A stretch of DNA of 8,281 bases, from the NCBI GenBank assembly GCA_035695045.1, contig DASSEX010000003.1, positions 1-8,281 on the forward strand. Direction: 5' to 3'. Source of the DNA: DASSKP01 sp035695045. Its GTDB lineage: Bacteria > Actinomycetota > Actinomycetes > JAFAQI01. The position numbers and the translations under genes are program-made. Positions 6,450-8,281 of the stretch are shown in pieces (within the stretch, counting starts at the first letter, position 1; every line of letters begins with the position of its first letter). Below the pieces are notes generated by a model, which saw nothing but the letters and a program-made list of their open reading frames with translations, was not told the DNA's origin and searched no databases.

Positions 6450-7862
6450 TCAGATGCCACCGTGTATCGGTGGCGCCGCCGGCGGCTGGAGGATGTCGTG
6501 TCGGGTGAAGGTCGCCGTTGCCCCACCTTCACCGTTGACGTCGTAGTAGCGCACCAGGCGATGCGTCGTCGCGTCGAACAGCAGCAGCTGAGCGTCGAAG
6601 TTCTGCAACCCGCCAACAGAGAAGGCGTCGAGCCCGCCGGCGCCGACGGTCCCGGTGTGCAGGACGATCGTCGTGTCGTCGGTGCGCAGCGCCTGCCGGT
6701 GGGTGTGCCCGCACGCGACGAGCGGCACGATTCCCGCCACGCCGCGCGCGGAAGGGTCGGGGCTGACCGCCATCTGACACTCGTGGACGAGAACGACGTC
6801 CGGCACACTGCCCAGCGACGTCAACATCGTCGGCATCGCGGCGCGCACGCGCGCGTCATTCAGGGACATCACGGCGCTGGTCGTCCGCCGACGGGGCGTG
6901 AACGACGGGTCGCCCACACCGAAGACGGTGATGCCGTCCGTGGTCGCGGTCGTGCCGTCGAGGACGTGCACGCCGCGGATACCGCGCATGACGCGCTCGA
7001 AGCCGCTGCTGTCGTGATTGCCTCGCACCCAGGCGTAGGGGACGCGGAAGGAGCGGATGAGCGGCGCGACGACGCATGCCTCGCCGGGGACGCCGTACGA
7101 CGTCGTGTCGCCCGCGTCCCACACGGCACGGGCGCCGGTCGAGGTCTGCAGCCGGTGCGCGAAGAGCAGGCCCTCGGGGTTGAGGTGGTCATCGGCGATC
7201 AGCACGATGGGGATCAGACCCGGGTTGGCGCGCGCGGTCGCCTCGGTGGGTGGAGTCACCAGCGGCGCGGGCGGAGTCAGGTCGGGCAGGTCCGCGATGG
7301 CGTAGCGCGACCAGCCGTGAGCGCAGCTCGCCGCATCGAAGGTGGACAGGCGGGTGGTGGCCGCTGTGGCGCCGACGGCCACACCGACGACGGCGAACGT
7401 CGTCGCGCCGACGACGAGCAGGCGCCGGCCGCGCCGGCCTGAACCGAGCAGGGCGAATCCGAGGAGCAGCGCGACGAGCACGGCGCCGAGGGTCACTCGC
7501 AGGAGGTAGCCGACCGCTGCCGAGATGACCCGCGGGCGAGCCTCGCTGAGCGCCTCGAGCAGCTGGGGCTCGGTGACCTGCGGCGCAGGCTGCACGGCTA
7601 CGGCCACCTGCACCTGCAGCGGCCCGGCGTTGATGGTGTCGTCGGTGACGGGACGCCCCATCGCCGTGCGGATCACGGTGCCCGACCCGGGCGCCGCCTT
7701 GATCTGGGCGCTGACGACGCCGAGCTTGATGTCGGCCGGGGGTGTCAGCGTGAGGCTCAGCCAGGTGCTGAGCGCCGCCACGCCGACCACCAGGAGCGCG
7801 ACCAGCCAGCGGCGCGGCGTCGTTCGCAGAGCGGCGCGGGCGGTGAGCAGTCGGGTCGGCAC
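6450..7862 (-). CDS. Membrane-anchored metallophosphoesterase (calcineurin-like fold)
   Basis: This 470-residue protein has an N-terminal membrane module and a C-terminal phosphoesterase domain. Helices lie at about residues 19-37, 118-139 and 148-169. The basic N-terminus and the loop GSGRRGRR (140-147) suggest those parts are cytoplasmic, which would put residues 38-117 and the catalytic domain (about 215-455) outside the membrane. Metal-binding motifs of the family appear in order: DxH as D224-D-H226, GD at 251-252, GNHD at 281-284, His360 (VLVHE) and GHTH at 385-388. The second motif reads GDTTS rather than the usual GDxxD/N. The substrate is unknown; phosphomonoester, phosphodiester or nucleotide hydrolysis are all possible. 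GTG 7862 is the first start codon after an in-frame stop about 100 bases upstream; only a weak AGAGA precedes it. The gene converges on the GGDEF-EAL gene with 13 bases between the stops. Confidence 0.87.
   Translation of the reverse strand: MPTRLLTARAALRTTPRRWLVALLVVGVAALSTWLSLTLTPPADIKLGVVSAQIKAAPGSGTVIRTAMGRPVTDDTINAGPLQVQVAVAVQPAPQVTEPQLLEALSEARPRVISAAVGYLLRVTLGAVLVALLLGFALLGSGRRGRRLLVVGATTFAVVGVAVGATAATTRLSTFDAASCAHGWSRYAIADLPDLTPPAPLVTPPTEATARANPGLIPIVLIADDHLNPEGLLFAHRLQTSTGARAVWDAGDTTSYGVPGEACVVAPLIRSFRVPYAWVRGNHDSSGFERVMRGIRGVHVLDGTTATTDGITVFGVGDPSFTPRRRTTSAVMSLNDARVRAAMPTMLTSLGSVPDVVLVHECQMAVSPDPSARGVAGIVPLVACGHTHRQALRTDDTTIVLHTGTVGAGGLDAFSVGGLQNFDAQLLLFDATTHRLVRYYDVNGEGGATATFTRHDILQPPAAPPIHGGI
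6456..6474. terminator. Possible bidirectional terminator hairpin between convergent genes
   Basis: GCCACCG-TGTAT-CGGTGGC is a perfect seven-base stem with a five-base loop, 20 bases after the GGDEF-EAL stop and overlapping the last codons of the opposing gene. A second GC palindrome (GCCGCCGGCGGC) follows at once on the plus side. There is no T-run on either strand, so function is uncertain. Confidence 0.4.
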
Positions 7863-8281
7863 GGGGTCGTCTCTCGGGCACGGAACGGTCCACTCCAGTG
7901 TCCGTGATCGCGGAGGCCGGCGCTGGGAAACGGAAGAACTGGGCCTTATCCGGCGTCAGTAACACGGCGACGACGGCCAGCTCCAGGTAGTAGGGCGTCA
8001 GGGCGCCAGCGATGAGCGCCGAGAGGCGCTGGAGTTGAAGACCGTCGTTTTCGGTACCTTCGGGCATCTGGAGGGCTCGCCTAGTGGCCGATGGCGGCGG
8101 TCTTGAAATTCGGACGCCGCTCGTGTGGAGCCATGTGTTGCCGGGTGACTGTGCAGGTCGGCTCGTTGGCGCTGTTCGCCCAAGATCGGCGGTGAGTGCC
8201 GACGTGCGGCTGCGTTGCTGGCGCCATCGCTGGCGGTCGCTTCCGGCGCTGGGACGCTCTAGAAGATCCATTATCCGGCAT
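7863..8281. other. Right-end region without a confident gene
   Basis: These 419 bases lie upstream of the metallophosphoesterase and should hold its promoter on the minus strand, but I cannot identify one. Short open frames on both strands have no recognisable family match, and those near the right edge are poor in the third-position G/C seen in the real genes. The 9-mer TTATCCGGC occurs at 7946-7954 and again at 8271-8279. A small hairpin AGCGCC-GAGA-GGCGCT lies at 8015-8030. The next gene probably begins or ends beyond the window. Confidence 0.5.
7903..8067 (-). other. Short coding-like stretch, possible gene remnant
   Basis: From ATG 8067 the minus strand reads MPEGTENDGLQLQRL and then a hydrophobic stretch (ALIAGALTPYYLELAVVAVL), with G/C-rich third positions for about 40 codons, unlike the surrounding DNA. 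The frame does not stop before entering the metallophosphoesterase gene, where it continues out of frame (one base off) to about 7189, so it cannot be an ordinary intact gene. No clear ribosome site precedes the ATG. It could be a decayed gene fragment, a frameshifted former N-terminal extension of the neighbour, or chance. Confidence 0.15.

Noticed and set aside
7189..8271. Minus-strand open frame of 360 codons overlapping the metallophosphoesterase
   Set aside because: Most of it is an out-of-frame shadow with Arg/Pro/Ala-rich translation. Only the stretch at 7903-8067 looks coding and it is listed separately.

Overview
The window is GC-rich throughout, with GTG starts, four-base GTGA stop/start overlaps and strong G/C at third codon positions. 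Together with a three-gene transhydrogenase locus (pntA split in two) this points to a high-GC actinobacterium (Actinomycetota). Genus and family cannot be fixed from the sequence alone. There are six protein genes, one cut by the left edge. I see no tRNA, rRNA, insertion sequence, integrase or CRISPR array.

Layout: (1) Positions 1-2143, plus strand: the end of a proton-translocating NAD(P) transhydrogenase operon. It holds the C-terminal 145 residues of PntAA (NAD-binding subunit), complete PntAB (small membrane subunit) and complete PntB (membrane plus NADP-binding subunit). The genes overlap by four bases each and should be co-translated. (2) Positions 2144-2324: a 181-base intergenic region with two small GC hairpins, an 11-base imperfect direct repeat pair and a palindrome. 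It is the probable control region of the next operon. (3) Positions 2325-6436, plus strand: a two-gene unit. The first gene encodes a secreted subtilisin-like (S8) protease whose C-terminus is a Trp-every-fifth-residue repeat, WSGQA-like. Its stop codon overlaps the start of a membrane-bound GGDEF-EAL protein with all visible catalytic residues of both c-di-GMP synthesis and breakdown domains. (4) Positions 6450-7862, minus strand and convergent: a membrane-anchored metallophosphoesterase whose catalytic domain probably faces outside. (5) Positions 7863-8281: no confident gene, with one short coding-like stretch on the minus strand.

How the genes may work together: the transhydrogenase is housekeeping (NADPH supply driven by proton motive force). 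The most interesting part is the protease/c-di-GMP pair. An exported protease with a low-complexity, probably surface-interacting tail is translationally coupled to a membrane c-di-GMP enzyme. The arrangement suggests a cell-surface proteolysis or adhesion function linked to c-di-GMP signalling, but this is inference from gene order and architecture. The neighbouring metallophosphoesterase is convergent, and nothing seen here ties it to that unit.
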